Assembly (NCBI RefSeq): GCF_010915725.1
Contig: NZ_JAAIJR010000017.1
Span: 1 to 64,000 of the forward strand
DNA: 64,000 nucleotides
Direction of reading: 5' to 3'
Source: Thiorhodococcus mannitoliphagus
Lineage (GTDB): Bacteria > Pseudomonadota > Gammaproteobacteria > Chromatiales > Chromatiaceae
A program made the translations under genes and the position numbers. Shown here in pieces: positions 39,540 through 46,880 of the stretch. The notes beneath the pieces are model-generated. The model was not told where the DNA came from, searched no databases, and saw only the letters and a program-made list of their open reading frames with translations. Position 1 is the stretch's first letter; each line of letters starts with the position of its first letter.

Positions 39540-40574
39540 ATGGATGCTCAAAGCCTGTTCTCCCTGATCACGCTGGCGGCCGTTCGGCCGCTGGTCGGGC
39601 TGCTGCCCCTGGTCTTGGTCGTCCTGGCGCTGAAGCGTCTCGTCCCCAGGATGCGGGGCTCGGCTGGTGAGGCACGCATCGGCCGGGTGCTGGAGCAACT
39701 GTTTTCCGTGGTCCGACATGATCTGATCCTGCCGGATGGGCGTGGCGGTTGGACGCAGATCGATCATCTGGCCCTCACACCAGCGGGGCTGCTGGTGGTG
39801 GAATCGAAGGCCTATCGGGGGCTGATCTTTGGGCGGAAGGGTGAGGCGACGTGGACGCAGGTCCTGGGGCGTCGCCGCTACACGTTTCAGAATCCCTTGC
39901 GCCAGAATTTCGCTCACGTCCAAGCGCTCAAGGCGCTCGGGCTGGGTGTTCCGGTTCTCGAGCGCGTGGTCTTCACGAATACGGCACGCTTTCCCAAAGG
40001 ACTGCCGGAGGGCGTTTCACGCCTGGCCACCCTTGCCGAGGATCTCGAGCCCTATCGTGAGGGTGTCGTGTCCGATGCCCTGCACCAGGCGTGGCAGCAG
40101 CTGGATGGGGCTATCCGCACCGACCGCGCCGCGCGGCGTGCGCACCGAGCGGGGCTGGAGCGGCGCTTCGGCGCGGACGACCGCCTATCCCCCGGGCTCT
40201 TGCTGTTGGCGGCCGCCGGAGTTCTGGTGGGTGGTCTATGGCTGACGGCGGGTCAGCTCGGACCGGAGGTTTCGGCCCTGCGTCGCCAGCCGCCGCTGAT
40301 GCCTGCCCCGGCTGCGTCTGCATCGCGCCCGGCATCGGCCCTCTCCCCAACGAGCGTTTCCCCGCCGCCGCTGAGTTCGCGGCCTCAGCCGCGCGGATCG
40401 ACCGTGTCCGTGGCTGTCGCCGAGCCGCGGATCAGCCTCCAATGGACGGAGCGCGACGGGGGCGCGCGCGAGAGCGAGGACTGTAAGCTCGCGATTGCCG
40501 CCGTGCTCATGGCCAACACCCCAGAGAACCGCCATCGCCGAGTACGGGTCTGCGGCACGTCCGCGATGCCCTGA
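39540..40574 (+). CDS. NERD-domain membrane-anchored protein
   Basis: 344 residues. A membrane helix lies at about 13-32 (AVRPLVGLLPLVLVVLALK), then the NERD nuclease-related domain at about 38-165 with GEARIGRVLEQL, GGWTQIDHLALTPAGLLVVESKAYRG and FQNPLRQNFAHVQALK, including the D, E and K of a PD-(D/E)xK-like site. A second membrane helix is near 222-240 (LLLLAAAGVLVGGLWL), followed by a proline- and serine-rich segment. The protein could cut DNA at the membrane. The ribosome site AAGGAG is well placed. Convergent with the next gene. Confidence 0.82.
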   Translation: MDAQSLFSLITLAAVRPLVGLLPLVLVVLALKRLVPRMRGSAGEARIGRVLEQLFSVVRHDLILPDGRGGWTQIDHLALTPAGLLVVESKAYRGLIFGRKGEATWTQVLGRRRYTFQNPLRQNFAHVQALKALGLGVPVLERVVFTNTARFPKGLPEGVSRLATLAEDLEPYREGVVSDALHQAWQQLDGAIRTDRAARRAHRAGLERRFGADDRLSPGLLLLAAAGVLVGGLWLTAGQLGPEVSALRRQPPLMPAPAASASRPASALSPTSVSPPPLSSRPQPRGSTVSVAVAEPRISLQWTERDGGARESEDCKLAIAAVLMANTPENRHRRVRVCGTSAMP

Positions 40575-40576
40575 CG

Positions 40577-41683
40577 TCAGCGCAGAAACCGCCCTTCGCC
40601 CGTGCCGTGATCGAACGACCAGACGTGCTCGTTGGGCACATTCCTGCAGCGGCCAACGATCCGACCCCAGAACTCGAGCCGTCCCGAGGCCAGGCGGACC
40701 GCGCTGCGCCCCGGACCCTCCGCCCCGCATCGCGGACAATCCGCCACATAACGCACCAGATGCAGCCGCGATGCGCTGAACCCGGTCGGATCGAAGCGCC
40801 GCTCGATGACGGTGTCGCCGAAGTCCGTGAAGGATTGCCACCACAGCGGCGCGCGCGCCAGATTGTTCTGCGCCAGGTCCCACCACCACCCCAGACTCAG
40901 GCGCAGGACCCCGAGCAGAAAGAGCGCCCGCAGCAGCGCCTGAACTGCGGCGCCCGCCGAGTCGCTGTGCAGCCCCAAATAGAAGGTCATCAAGGCCGAG
41001 AGGACGACCAGCACCCCGATCCCGGTCAGCAGGGTGGCGATCAGGCCTCCCAGTGGGCTGCGGGAGCGCAGTCCTGTCTCCGGAATCCAGCGCAGCAGGC
41101 GGGGGACCTGTAGCTCGACCGGGTAATACCGGATGCTGGGTGTGTGCACGACGGGATTGGCGTGAGCGGTCGGTGCTTCGACGCCACTCGGCGCCGGTCC
41201 CTCTATCGGCTCGAAGCGCAGAAAGTAGCGGACCGTGTTGCCCCGTCCTCCGGCCGCGTCGCTCTTGTCGATCCGTGGCCGCAGCCCGAGCGTTTCATGG
41301 GCAAAGCGCCGTCGGACATGCTCCTGCCGTGATTGCCAATAGGCCTCCTGCAAGGTACGCCAATGGCTGTTGAGGCGTTGCCGCGCATCCCCTTCGTTCA
41401 GATTGCTCCAGGGGGCGCCGAGCCTCTGCATCATGGCCGTGATCTCCACGACGCCCCAACCGTCCGACACCTGCTCCGGCTTGTCGCCTGCCAGGCGGCA
41501 CAAGGCCCGTAGCAACAGGATGGGCAGCCGCGGCGAGCGCCCCTCCGGCCAGTCCTCCACCACGATCCGCTCCAGCACCGCGGCGGCGCGCGCCACCTGC
41601 TCCTGATCCGCAGCCGAATCGGCCTGCGTCCGATCAACCGATTTCAAAGGGTTCTCCTGCTGTTTCGCGTGACTGTTGGCCAT
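40577..41683 (-). CDS. Membrane protein with C-terminal zinc-ribbon-like motif, unknown
   Basis: 368 residues. Residues 1-145 are soluble and helical, with a pattern (VVEITAMMQRLGAPWSNLNE, LNSHWRTLQEAYWQS) that may be a winged-helix-like fold. Two membrane helices lie at about 213-240 and 253-270. The end has VADCPRCGAEGPGRSAVRL, then GRIVGRCRN, a possible zinc ribbon. Not recognised from any family I can name. It converges with the NERD gene and is divergent from the AcaB-like gene, sharing the 437-base intergenic region with it. Confidence 0.68.
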   Translation of the reverse strand: MANSHAKQQENPLKSVDRTQADSAADQEQVARAAAVLERIVVEDWPEGRSPRLPILLLRALCRLAGDKPEQVSDGWGVVEITAMMQRLGAPWSNLNEGDARQRLNSHWRTLQEAYWQSRQEHVRRRFAHETLGLRPRIDKSDAAGGRGNTVRYFLRFEPIEGPAPSGVEAPTAHANPVVHTPSIRYYPVELQVPRLLRWIPETGLRSRSPLGGLIATLLTGIGVLVVLSALMTFYLGLHSDSAGAAVQALLRALFLLGVLRLSLGWWWDLAQNNLARAPLWWQSFTDFGDTVIERRFDPTGFSASRLHLVRYVADCPRCGAEGPGRSAVRLASGRLEFWGRIVGRCRNVPNEHVWSFDHGTGEGRFLR

Positions 41684-41851
41684 GACAGTGGCGGGCGTCG
41701 CGACACGCTGGCCAAGGCGATGAAGGCACGCATTCTAAATCTGCCATCGCGCCTGGCCGAGCAGTCTGTCGGTCTTTACCGTACGAAAGGAGTGTCCGGT
41801 GCTGGCATTCATTGGTATTGACGCATCAAGGTTCAGTCTTTCGTAGGAAGG

Positions 41852-41910
41852 AAACGGTCTTTTCACGAATGACCGTTTTCTGAAAAAACGGTATCGAACG
41901 GATTAACCGT
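41852..41910. promoter_or_regulatory. Operator-like inverted repeats upstream of the AcaB-like gene
   Basis: AAACGGTC (41852-41859) and GACCGTTT (41871-41878) form a perfect 8-base inverted repeat with an 11-base spacer. A related pair ACGGT (41888-41892) and ACCGT (41906-41910) follows. The shared ACGGT core occurs four times within 60 bases in an AT-rich part of the intergenic region (41684-42120), next to TTGACTT at 41912. This suggests a transfer-regulator operator; the binding protein is unknown. I see nothing else in the region. Confidence 0.55.
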
Positions 41911-42120
41911 ATTGACTTGAGCCGCAATGCGTTCGCGCTGCACCATGCAGTCCAACGTGTGTGATGGCTCTCAATTCAAACGCTTGCTAAAGATGCGCAG
42001 ATTCTGTGACTGCAGTGAGCCACGCCGCACTTGATTGGTCTGACTTGACCGATCGCGACGTTCTTTTCGAATGAACCGACGATCGCTCTATTCGAGCGCG
42101 CAGCATGGGGGATTGAATCC

Positions 42121-42831
42121 ATGACAGAGGCGTTGACAGTTCCGACTGATCCCAAGCCGACGGCGCCACCGGCGAGGACACGTCCGTCACGGCCGCGCCA
42201 ACCCTATCGTCACAGTCGCCCGGTCTTTGATCTGACGCTGCGGATTCAGAGCGAGTATGCCCGCCGGCTCCTGCGCGACCGGGAGTTCCGCCCGGCGATG
42301 CATGCCCTCTACGGGATCGAGGTCATTCTGCACCTGGTTGGCGAGGATGACGATGCCGAGCAGGTGGAGACGCTGATCCGCGAACGTCTCGAAGGTCTGG
42401 CCGACGAGCTGCAACGCGAGATCGCCCGCCTGCAGGTCCTGCTCGCCGATCGAGGGCTCGACAAGACCCGCCCGCGCTACACCCATCCCGTCACAGCGAC
42501 CGTCCATGTCGCCTCGCCGACCATCGCCCTCTACGCCGCCCTCATCCAGGAGTTCGATCGCCTCTTGATGGGCCTCGACACCCTGTGGCTGTCCGGTCTG
42601 CTGCCGAGCAAAGAGCGTCTGGCGGTCGCCATCCGGTGGCGGAACCGCATCGGCGGTGCCGGACAGGAATTCATCGGCTTGCATCGGCGGGCCTATGCGG
42701 CTGCCGAGCGGCGCGGGCAGCGGGCAACGGTCGATGAGGCCGAGCGCGAGGTGGTGTCGGTCCCGGAGGAGGAAGGCTCCGAGGCACTGCCCCCGGCGGA
42801 TGATCCGGCCGTTTCGGAGCCGACAGATTGA
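42121..42831 (+). CDS. AcaB-like regulator (DUF1845, TIGR03761 ICE family)
   Basis: 236 residues. The core FDLTLRIQSEYARRLLRDREFRPAMHALYG and the later HVASPTIALYAALIQEFDRLLMGLDTLW and RLAVAIRWRNRIGGAG are those of the ICE protein family PFL_4669 (TIGR03761/DUF1845). IncC plasmids encode a member, AcaB, that activates the transfer regulator operon acaDC. The gene precedes a protein with FlhDC-like features (next entry), which matches that regulatory order. The N-terminal 35 residues are proline-rich and the C-terminus acidic. I infer it regulates the transfer operon. Confidence 0.82.
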   Translation: MTEALTVPTDPKPTAPPARTRPSRPRQPYRHSRPVFDLTLRIQSEYARRLLRDREFRPAMHALYGIEVILHLVGEDDDAEQVETLIRERLEGLADELQREIARLQVLLADRGLDKTRPRYTHPVTATVHVASPTIALYAALIQEFDRLLMGLDTLWLSGLLPSKERLAVAIRWRNRIGGAGQEFIGLHRRAYAAAERRGQRATVDEAEREVVSVPEEEGSEALPPADDPAVSEPTD

Positions 42832-42850
42832 ACGATGGGGTGACCCGTCT

Positions 42851-42883
42851 CGTGCATGCACGAAAGGCCCCAGTGCATGCACG
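42851..42883. promoter_or_regulatory. Paired TGCATGCACG palindromes
   Basis: CGTGCATGCACG (42851-42862) is a perfect 12-base palindrome, and its TGCATGCACG part recurs at 42874-42883, 21 bases later, two helical turns. The pair lies between the AcaB-like gene and the DUF2857 gene, so it is a good candidate operator for the latter. Confidence 0.6.
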
Positions 42884-42952
42884 ACAACCGCTCGTTGCGT
42901 TGCTGTTCGCGACGTCATCGGGTGATGTGCGGGGCCGTTTGATTGAAGCCGA

Positions 42953-42981
42953 CCACGGCGCGGACTCTCACTGCGCCGTGG
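42953..42981. promoter_or_regulatory. 9-base hairpin before the DUF2857 start
   Basis: CCACGGCGC (42953-42961) and GCGCCGTGG (42973-42981) form a perfect stem with an 11-base loop, ending 22 bases before the ATG at 43004 and just ahead of the ribosome site. No T run follows, so attenuation or translational control is more likely than termination. Confidence 0.55.
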
Positions 42982-43003
42982 AGCGCATGGAGTATTCCCT
43001 GGC

Positions 43004-43618
43004 ATGAAGAAGCCGTGTCCCGAGGACGTGATCCTGCAGTTCGTCATCGAGCAGATTCACGACGGTCATTTCGAGCATGTTGAGGCGTTGGGGTTCAGCT
43101 GGGAGCAGATTCGCTTCCTCGAAGGCCTCCCGAGCCGCGATCTGCACGCTCTCTTCAACTTCGCCGAGCGCTTTATCTCACTGCGCATCGATATCGATCA
43201 GGCGCAGTCGCAGATCGCCATCGCGCGGGTGGCGGAGCAGCAGCGCCTGCGCGAGACCCAACAGGCGTTGCTGCGGGCCGGCGCCCCGCGTCAGCTCATG
43301 ATCGAGCTTTTTGGCTGGACCGCAACCTACTACCGCGATCAGCGCAGGTTCTTGGGACTCGACGGCGACCTGCCGAAGGGCGGACGTCCGCGCACGCCGA
43401 CGCCGGAGGAAGAGGATCAGATCCTGCTCTGTTGGGAGCAATCCGCCGATCGGTCCTTGCCTGAGCGCTATCTGGAGACCGCACAGGCCGTTCAGGTGAG
43501 CGTGCGACAGGTTCGCCGGACGCTTGAGCGGCGTGCGTGTCCGGTCGAGGCAGGTGCGGTGATGCGCCCACCGCAACGGGAGATGGCGCCGGCAGCGCCG
43601 GCGCGGCGCGGTAGCTGA
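43004..43618 (+). CDS. DUF2857 protein with FlhD- and FlhC-like segments, probable transfer activator
   Basis: 204 residues of the ICE family DUF2857. Residues about 25-66 (EALGFSWEQIRFLEGLPSRD, then FAERFISLRID) resemble FlhD, including the LG-helix and a phenylalanine-rich helix. Residues 86-160 (LLRAGAPRQLMIELFGWTAT, then FLGLDGDLPKGGRP, then CWEQSADRSLPERYL) resemble the FlhC N-terminus, with its L-x-x-G-A-x-x-Q, L-x-G-x-x-P-P-K-G and W-E pattern. The FlhC zinc cluster is absent. SetCD and AcaCD of SXT and IncC are FlhDC-type activators, so a fused form here is plausible. The comparison was made by eye from memory of FlhDC. Confidence 0.75.
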   Translation: MKKPCPEDVILQFVIEQIHDGHFEHVEALGFSWEQIRFLEGLPSRDLHALFNFAERFISLRIDIDQAQSQIAIARVAEQQRLRETQQALLRAGAPRQLMIELFGWTATYYRDQRRFLGLDGDLPKGGRPRTPTPEEEDQILLCWEQSADRSLPERYLETAQAVQVSVRQVRRTLERRACPVEAGAVMRPPQREMAPAAPARRGS

Positions 43619-43620
43619 AG

Positions 43621-44289
43621 ATGCCCGGCTGCACTGAAGCGATCGGTCGGTTGATCTTGGTTGTGCTGATCGCCGGGACGCCGATGACGATCGCGCCGCT
43701 CGGTGCGGCTGGGCAGGGCGCCGATCCGCTGGCGGTGGTGCCGCGGATTCGGCTCATCACCCGCGACCAGGACAGCGTGGTCAAGGCCGTGCGTGTGATC
43801 CGAGCCGAGCCAACGCCGAAGTCTTCCATGGCTGTTGGACGACCGTCTGGCGATTGGCTGTGGCCAGTCAGAGGACGGCTGACCTCCGGCTTCGGAATAC
43901 GTCGGCATCCCATCATGCACGCTCAGCGGTTCCATGCGGGAGTCGACCTCGCCGCGCCGATCGGCACGCCCGTGCGCGCTGTCGCCGCGGGTCGGGTGCG
44001 GACAGCGGGCCGGGTCGGCGGTTATGGCGGCCTCGTCGAGCTGAATCATGGTGATGGCTGGACGACCCGCTATGGCCATCTTCAACAGACGCTGGTGGCG
44101 TCTGCGCAGCGCGTCGAGGCCGGCGAGATCATCGCCACCGTCGGGTCGACGGGTCTCACCACTGGACCGCACTTGCATGTCGAGATCCGCCGCCATGGGC
44201 AGCCGATCGATCCCTTGACGCGCCTGGCCCCGAGATCTGCACAGCGCTTGGCGTTGCGTCCGAGGGCGAGCGCTGGAGCGGGCGGATGA
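43621..44289 (+). CDS. M23-family peptidoglycan endopeptidase, secreted
   Basis: 222 residues. The N-terminus (AIGRLILVVLIAGTPMTIAP) is a signal peptide or anchor. The M23 domain is at 80-195: FGIRRHPIMHAQRFHAGVDL gives the first zinc ligands (H...D), followed by GLVELNHGDGWTTRYGHLQ and the final GPHLHVEI (H-x-H). All metal ligands are present, so it should be an active endopeptidase cutting peptidoglycan cross-links in the periplasm, likely opening a path for the transfer channel. It lies immediately before traF, separated by 33 bases. Confidence 0.9.
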   Translation: MPGCTEAIGRLILVVLIAGTPMTIAPLGAAGQGADPLAVVPRIRLITRDQDSVVKAVRVIRAEPTPKSSMAVGRPSGDWLWPVRGRLTSGFGIRRHPIMHAQRFHAGVDLAAPIGTPVRAVAAGRVRTAGRVGGYGGLVELNHGDGWTTRYGHLQQTLVASAQRVEAGEIIATVGSTGLTTGPHLHVEIRRHGQPIDPLTRLAPRSAQRLALRPRASAGAGG

Positions 44290-44322
44290 TGGCAAAGGCT
44301 CCCTATATGGGGTGGGGCGACC

Positions 44323-45327
44323 ATGCGCAGCCGTGAGTGCGCCATCGGCGGAGTGGCTGCCTTGCTGCTACTCAGTGCCGCGGGATCGACGACAGCGGCC
44401 GAGGCGACGCGGTTCTATGAGCGAGGCGCCGAGGGTTGGTTCTGGTATGCCCCAGAGCTGTCCGTTGCTCCGGAGCCTGAGCCTCAGCTCACACCGGCGC
44501 CGCCCTTGGTGAGCGAGACGTCGCAGCCGGAGGAGGCCGCATCGGCAATGGAGCCGACCGAGCCAGTCCCGCTCTCCGCCGCCTGGCTGCGCGCCAATCT
44601 GGAGCGCTATCAGCGCCAGGCCATCGACGACCCGACCCCGACCAAGGTCGCGCTCTATCTCTACCTGCAGCGCATCACCCTCGACAAGGCGTCGCGCTTC
44701 ACCGACGCCTACCAGCGCGTCGTCCAAAGCGATCCCTTTCTCGACGAGACCACGCGCCGGCCGGTAGGCAACTACAGCAACCTTCTGAATCGCATCGCCG
44801 GCCAGCAGCGTCAAGCCGTGCTCGAAGACCTCGCCAGTGCGGCGGGGATCTGGTTCTTCTACCGCTCGGACTGTCCCTATTGCGCGGCCCAGGCACCGGT
44901 GCTGCACCTTCTCAGCGAGCAGACCGGTTTTCGGGTGCAGGCGATCGCCCTCGACAGTCGAGCGCTTCCGAACGGGCGTTTTCCCCAGTTTCGCCGCGAT
45001 ACGGGACAGGCCGCCCGACTTGGAATCATCTCCACGCCGGCCCTGTTCCTGGTCCGTCCACCCGCGGGGATCGTGCCGATCGCCCAGGGGCTGCTGTCGC
45101 TGAGCGATCTGGAGCAGCGCCTGCTGCTCGCCGCGCGGGAGGCGGGTTGGATCGACGAGGCCGCCTATGCGCGCACCAAGCCCCTGGTCGCTGACTTGAG
45201 TTTGGACTGGGGGCTGGAGACACCGCTCAGCGTCCCCGAGGATCCAGATGACTTTCTTGAGCTGCTGCGCTCCCGCGTGGCGGGTGATGGGGTGATCGCC
45301 GCTCCCGAATTGCCCCCGACCGACTGA
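44323..45327 (+). CDS. traF: Conjugal transfer pilus assembly protein TraF
   Basis: 334 residues. A signal peptide (GGVAALLLLSAAGSTTAAEA) ends near residue 26. The mature N-terminus WFWYAPEL is typical of TraF. The C-terminal thioredoxin-like domain keeps the active-site motif SDCPYCAAQ near residue 188, so disulfide chemistry is possible; the F-plasmid TraF lacks this motif. A cis-proline region STPALFLV follows. TraF acts in the periplasm in F-type pilus assembly together with TraH, encoded eight bases later. The order traF-traH-traG is that of SXT and IncC elements. Confidence 0.93.
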   Translation: MRSRECAIGGVAALLLLSAAGSTTAAEATRFYERGAEGWFWYAPELSVAPEPEPQLTPAPPLVSETSQPEEAASAMEPTEPVPLSAAWLRANLERYQRQAIDDPTPTKVALYLYLQRITLDKASRFTDAYQRVVQSDPFLDETTRRPVGNYSNLLNRIAGQQRQAVLEDLASAAGIWFFYRSDCPYCAAQAPVLHLLSEQTGFRVQAIALDSRALPNGRFPQFRRDTGQAARLGIISTPALFLVRPPAGIVPIAQGLLSLSDLEQRLLLAAREAGWIDEAAYARTKPLVADLSLDWGLETPLSVPEDPDDFLELLRSRVAGDGVIAAPELPPTD

Positions 45328-45335
45328 GGTTCGCC

Positions 45336-46784
45336 ATGCCTGTCCGATCGATCTGCCACCGTTGCTTGCTCTTCGTTGTAGCGCTTGCGTTGGTTGTCAG
45401 CACCGGCGTCCAAGCCGACCTCGACGCCGAAATGGAGGCCATGTTCGGCACCCTGGTCAACGTCACGGAGCCCACGGCGCACATGGGCCAGCGCCGAGGT
45501 GTGCTCTCGGCCGGCTCGGTGGTCGCGCGCAACCGCATCGTCGATACCAACCTGGTCTCCTTCGTCCCGCCCTCGTTCGAGGCTGGCTGCGGTGGCATCG
45601 ACCTCTTCGGCGGCTCCTTCTCCTTCATCAATGTCGAGCAGTTCACCAACCTGCTGCGGTCGATTGCCTCCAACGCCGCGGGCTATGCCTTCCAGCTCGC
45701 GCTGACCACCATGGCCCCCTCCGCCGCCGAGATCATCGAGCAGCTGCAGAAGAAGGTGCAGCAAATGAACCAGCTCTTCGGCAGCTCCTGCCAACTCGCG
45801 CAAGGCATCGTCAACGATACCGCCTCGGCGCTGACCGGCAAGCGGGTGGGGGAGGCGAGTCTGCTGGCCGATCTCTATGAGCTGGGGGACGTCTTCGAGA
45901 ATCGCTCGACCGTCACTGGCAAGGGACCGCTCGAGACCGTCTATGCGCAGATCCCGGCGGCGGCCGCCGAGCAGTTCGAGGGGAACCTGGTCTGGAAGGC
46001 GCTCACCGACGCTGAGGTCGAGGGCTGGTATAGCCACGGTGATCAGGCGCTGCTCGAAGCGCTCATGAGTCTCACCGGCAGCCTCGTCGTCGGATCCCAG
46101 AGCGGCGGGCTGAAGGATGCACCGGATGGCGGCCTGAACCTGCCGACCACCTTCCTTCCGCCGACCCTGACGGTGAGCGATCTGCTCTACGGCAGCGGAG
46201 ACGATGAGGGTCAGCAGGTCGTGGTCTGGCGCTGCGCCTCGCTCTCCGAATGCCGCGATCCGACCAAGGCCGAGATCACGCTGGAAGGGCTGGTCCCACG
46301 CGTGCGCGCCCTTTTGGTTGGGGATGCCTCACGGGTTGGGCTGATTGACAAGTTTCGCCTCGGTGTCGAGGAGTTGAGCGCCGAGGAGAAGGGCTTCATG
46401 GAGCACGCGCCGCTCGGACTGGGCGGCGGCATCCGCACCCTGGCGCGTCTGGAGCCTGGCATGGCCCAGGGCTTTGCCGACCGTGCCGTGCCCATGCTCG
46501 CGGTGGAGATGCTCCAGACCCTGGTGCGCGACCTACTGACCAGCGTGCGTCTGGCGACCGGCAGCCTGCAGCACACCCACACCACCCAACTGCTCCAGCA
46601 TCTGGATGCCGTCCGGGAGGACATCTGGACCGAGTACAGCACCCTCGCGCAGCGTTACGGCAATCCCAACGAGCTATTGGAGACCTACCGCAATCTGCTC
46701 GCCCAGTACAAGGCGCCGAGCTATCTGGATCTGATGCAGGCGGCGCCAGTTGAGACGTCGGCAGAGGCGGGCGACTCGCCCTGA
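45336..46784 (+). CDS. traH: Conjugal transfer pilus assembly protein TraH
   Basis: 482 residues. A signal peptide (LLFVVALALVVSTGVQAD) is followed by the mature protein with the TraH hallmark FEAGCGGIDLFGGSFSFI near residues 84-101, then FTNLLRSIASNAAGYAFQLAL and coiled helix segments (IEQLQKKVQQMNQL). The length fits F-type TraH. It acts in the outer-membrane/periplasm part of pilus assembly, linked with TraF. It is followed by 96 bases and then traG. Confidence 0.94.
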   Translation: MPVRSICHRCLLFVVALALVVSTGVQADLDAEMEAMFGTLVNVTEPTAHMGQRRGVLSAGSVVARNRIVDTNLVSFVPPSFEAGCGGIDLFGGSFSFINVEQFTNLLRSIASNAAGYAFQLALTTMAPSAAEIIEQLQKKVQQMNQLFGSSCQLAQGIVNDTASALTGKRVGEASLLADLYELGDVFENRSTVTGKGPLETVYAQIPAAAAEQFEGNLVWKALTDAEVEGWYSHGDQALLEALMSLTGSLVVGSQSGGLKDAPDGGLNLPTTFLPPTLTVSDLLYGSGDDEGQQVVVWRCASLSECRDPTKAEITLEGLVPRVRALLVGDASRVGLIDKFRLGVEELSAEEKGFMEHAPLGLGGGIRTLARLEPGMAQGFADRAVPMLAVEMLQTLVRDLLTSVRLATGSLQHTHTTQLLQHLDAVREDIWTEYSTLAQRYGNPNELLETYRNLLAQYKAPSYLDLMQAAPVETSAEAGDSP

Positions 46785-46880
46785 ATCGCGCGCGCTTCCG
46801 ATCTGCCGCTCCTACTGCGTCCTGCCCATCGGCGCGCCATCCCAACCCTGTCCACCTCAACCCTCTGGAGGCGCTCCTGC

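Noticed and set aside
39109-39567. Plus-strand open frames in the gap before the NERD gene
   Set aside because: Poor codon structure, no ribosome site and no recognisable domain.
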